Assembly: GCA_017425765.1 (NCBI GenBank) | Contig: JAFOXE010000212.1 | Span: 1-15,820, forward strand | DNA: 15,820 nt | From: Paraprevotella sp. | GTDB lineage: Bacteria > Bacteroidota > Bacteroidia > Bacteroidales > Bacteroidaceae | Reading direction: 5' to 3' | Part shown: piece by piece, positions 15,330 to 15,820 of the stretch | Layout: every line of letters begins with the position of its first letter | Numbering within the stretch: position 1 is the stretch's first letter | Program-made: the position numbers and the translations under genes | The notes under the pieces: model-generated | Database searches by the model: none | What the model saw: only the letters and a program-made list of their open reading frames with translations | What the model was told of the DNA's origin: nothing

Positions 15330-15820
15330 ATGAATCTCGTTAGTTACATAAAACATCCCGAACTATTGGATGCCGGCACCTTGACCCAGTTGTGCAGTCT
15401 TGTGCGTCGTTATCCATATTTTCATACGGCTAGAATGTTGATGCTGCTTAATATGTACAAGCAACACCATGAGGCATTTGGCGAGGAACTGCGCAAAGCA
15501 GCATTGTTTGTGCCAGATCGTAAGATGCTGTTCAACTTGATTGAGGGGTATAAATATGTACTTGAGCCGCTTAAGAAGAATACACCTTTGCGAGAAAAGG
15601 AAGACGAGGTGGATGGAACGGATCGTACACAATCGTTGATTGATTCCTTCTTGTCGGGATTACCCGAGGAACAATCTAAACGAAGGCATCGTGCAGATGC
15701 GACTGTGGATTACATGGCCTATTTGTTGCAGAATGAAGAAAATCAACCCGAAATATTGTTGGAGGGCACACCCGAGATGCCGCATCAGGACTTGATTGAT
15801 GATTTCCTGACCAAAGGTGA
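15330..15820 (+). CDS. Uncharacterised soluble protein (N-terminal 163 codons, cut by window edge)
   Basis: An open reading frame begins at ATG 15330, 24 bases after the lptE stop, and runs without a stop to the window edge. The first 163 residues have no signal peptide or membrane segment. They start MNLVSYIKHPELLDAGTL, then a helix-rich stretch with YPYFHTARMLMLLN near residues 28-41 that resembles a repeat-helix (TPR-like) fold, and a strongly acidic, low-complexity later part. I do not recognise a named family. In other Bacteroidales, as I recall, a protein of this type lies between lptE and secG, so secG would be expected beyond the right edge. Spacing and strand indicate co-transcription with lptE. 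No function is proposed. Confidence 0.8.
   Translation, partial: MNLVSYIKHPELLDAGTLTQLCSLVRRYPYFHTARMLMLLNMYKQHHEAFGEELRKAALFVPDRKMLFNLIEGYKYVLEPLKKNTPLREKEDEVDGTDRTQSLIDSFLSGLPEEQSKRRHRADATVDYMAYLLQNEENQPEILLEGTPEMPHQDLIDDFLTKG

Overview
The window reads as an ordinary chromosomal segment from a member of the order Bacteroidales (Bacteroides/Prevotella-like; I cannot go lower with confidence). Three things point there. The protein families (DUF4837, DUF4922, GH109, a Bacteroidales-type LptE) are typical of that order. Promoters have the Bacteroidetes form, TTG then about 20 bases then TAnnTTTG. Starts lack strong Shine-Dalgarno sequences. I see no rRNA, tRNA, CRISPR array, insertion sequence or phage gene.

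Left part (1-3604). The 5' end of engB (ribosome-assembly GTPase) runs off the left edge on the minus strand and is divergent from a BadF-type sugar kinase gene. After the kinase comes a 697-base stretch without a convincing protein gene. It holds a kinase terminator, a very good promoter with no gene behind it, two hairpins and a long-range inverted repeat (a possible small RNA), then paired hairpins ending the minus-strand genes. A GH109-family lipoprotein gene follows on the minus strand with its own promoter.

Middle (3709-9221). A large gene encodes a protein of about 1,290 residues that joins a GT2 glycosyltransferase, a DUF4922 region with GalT/HIT-like motifs, and a SpoIID/LytB domain, with no signal peptide. 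An AmpG-like permease gene lies 30 bases downstream of it. With the GH109 enzyme and the BadF kinase, these genes suggest uptake and processing of peptidoglycan or other amino-sugar fragments. The individual families are recognisable; the joint pathway is inference. Upstream of the large gene, the divergent spacer carries a diverged tandem array of 22-23 base units with palindromic cores.

Right part (9222-15820). All genes run on the plus strand. rlmN, a DUF4837 lipoprotein, pdxA and a flippase-like membrane protein are packed with gaps of 2-21 bases. A second unit with its own promoter holds a sigma-54 activator lacking a receiver domain, lptE (overlapping it by 26 bases), and the start of an unrecognised soluble protein cut by the right edge. 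The right half is housekeeping. The fusion protein, the repeat array and the possible small RNA are the parts most worth following up.
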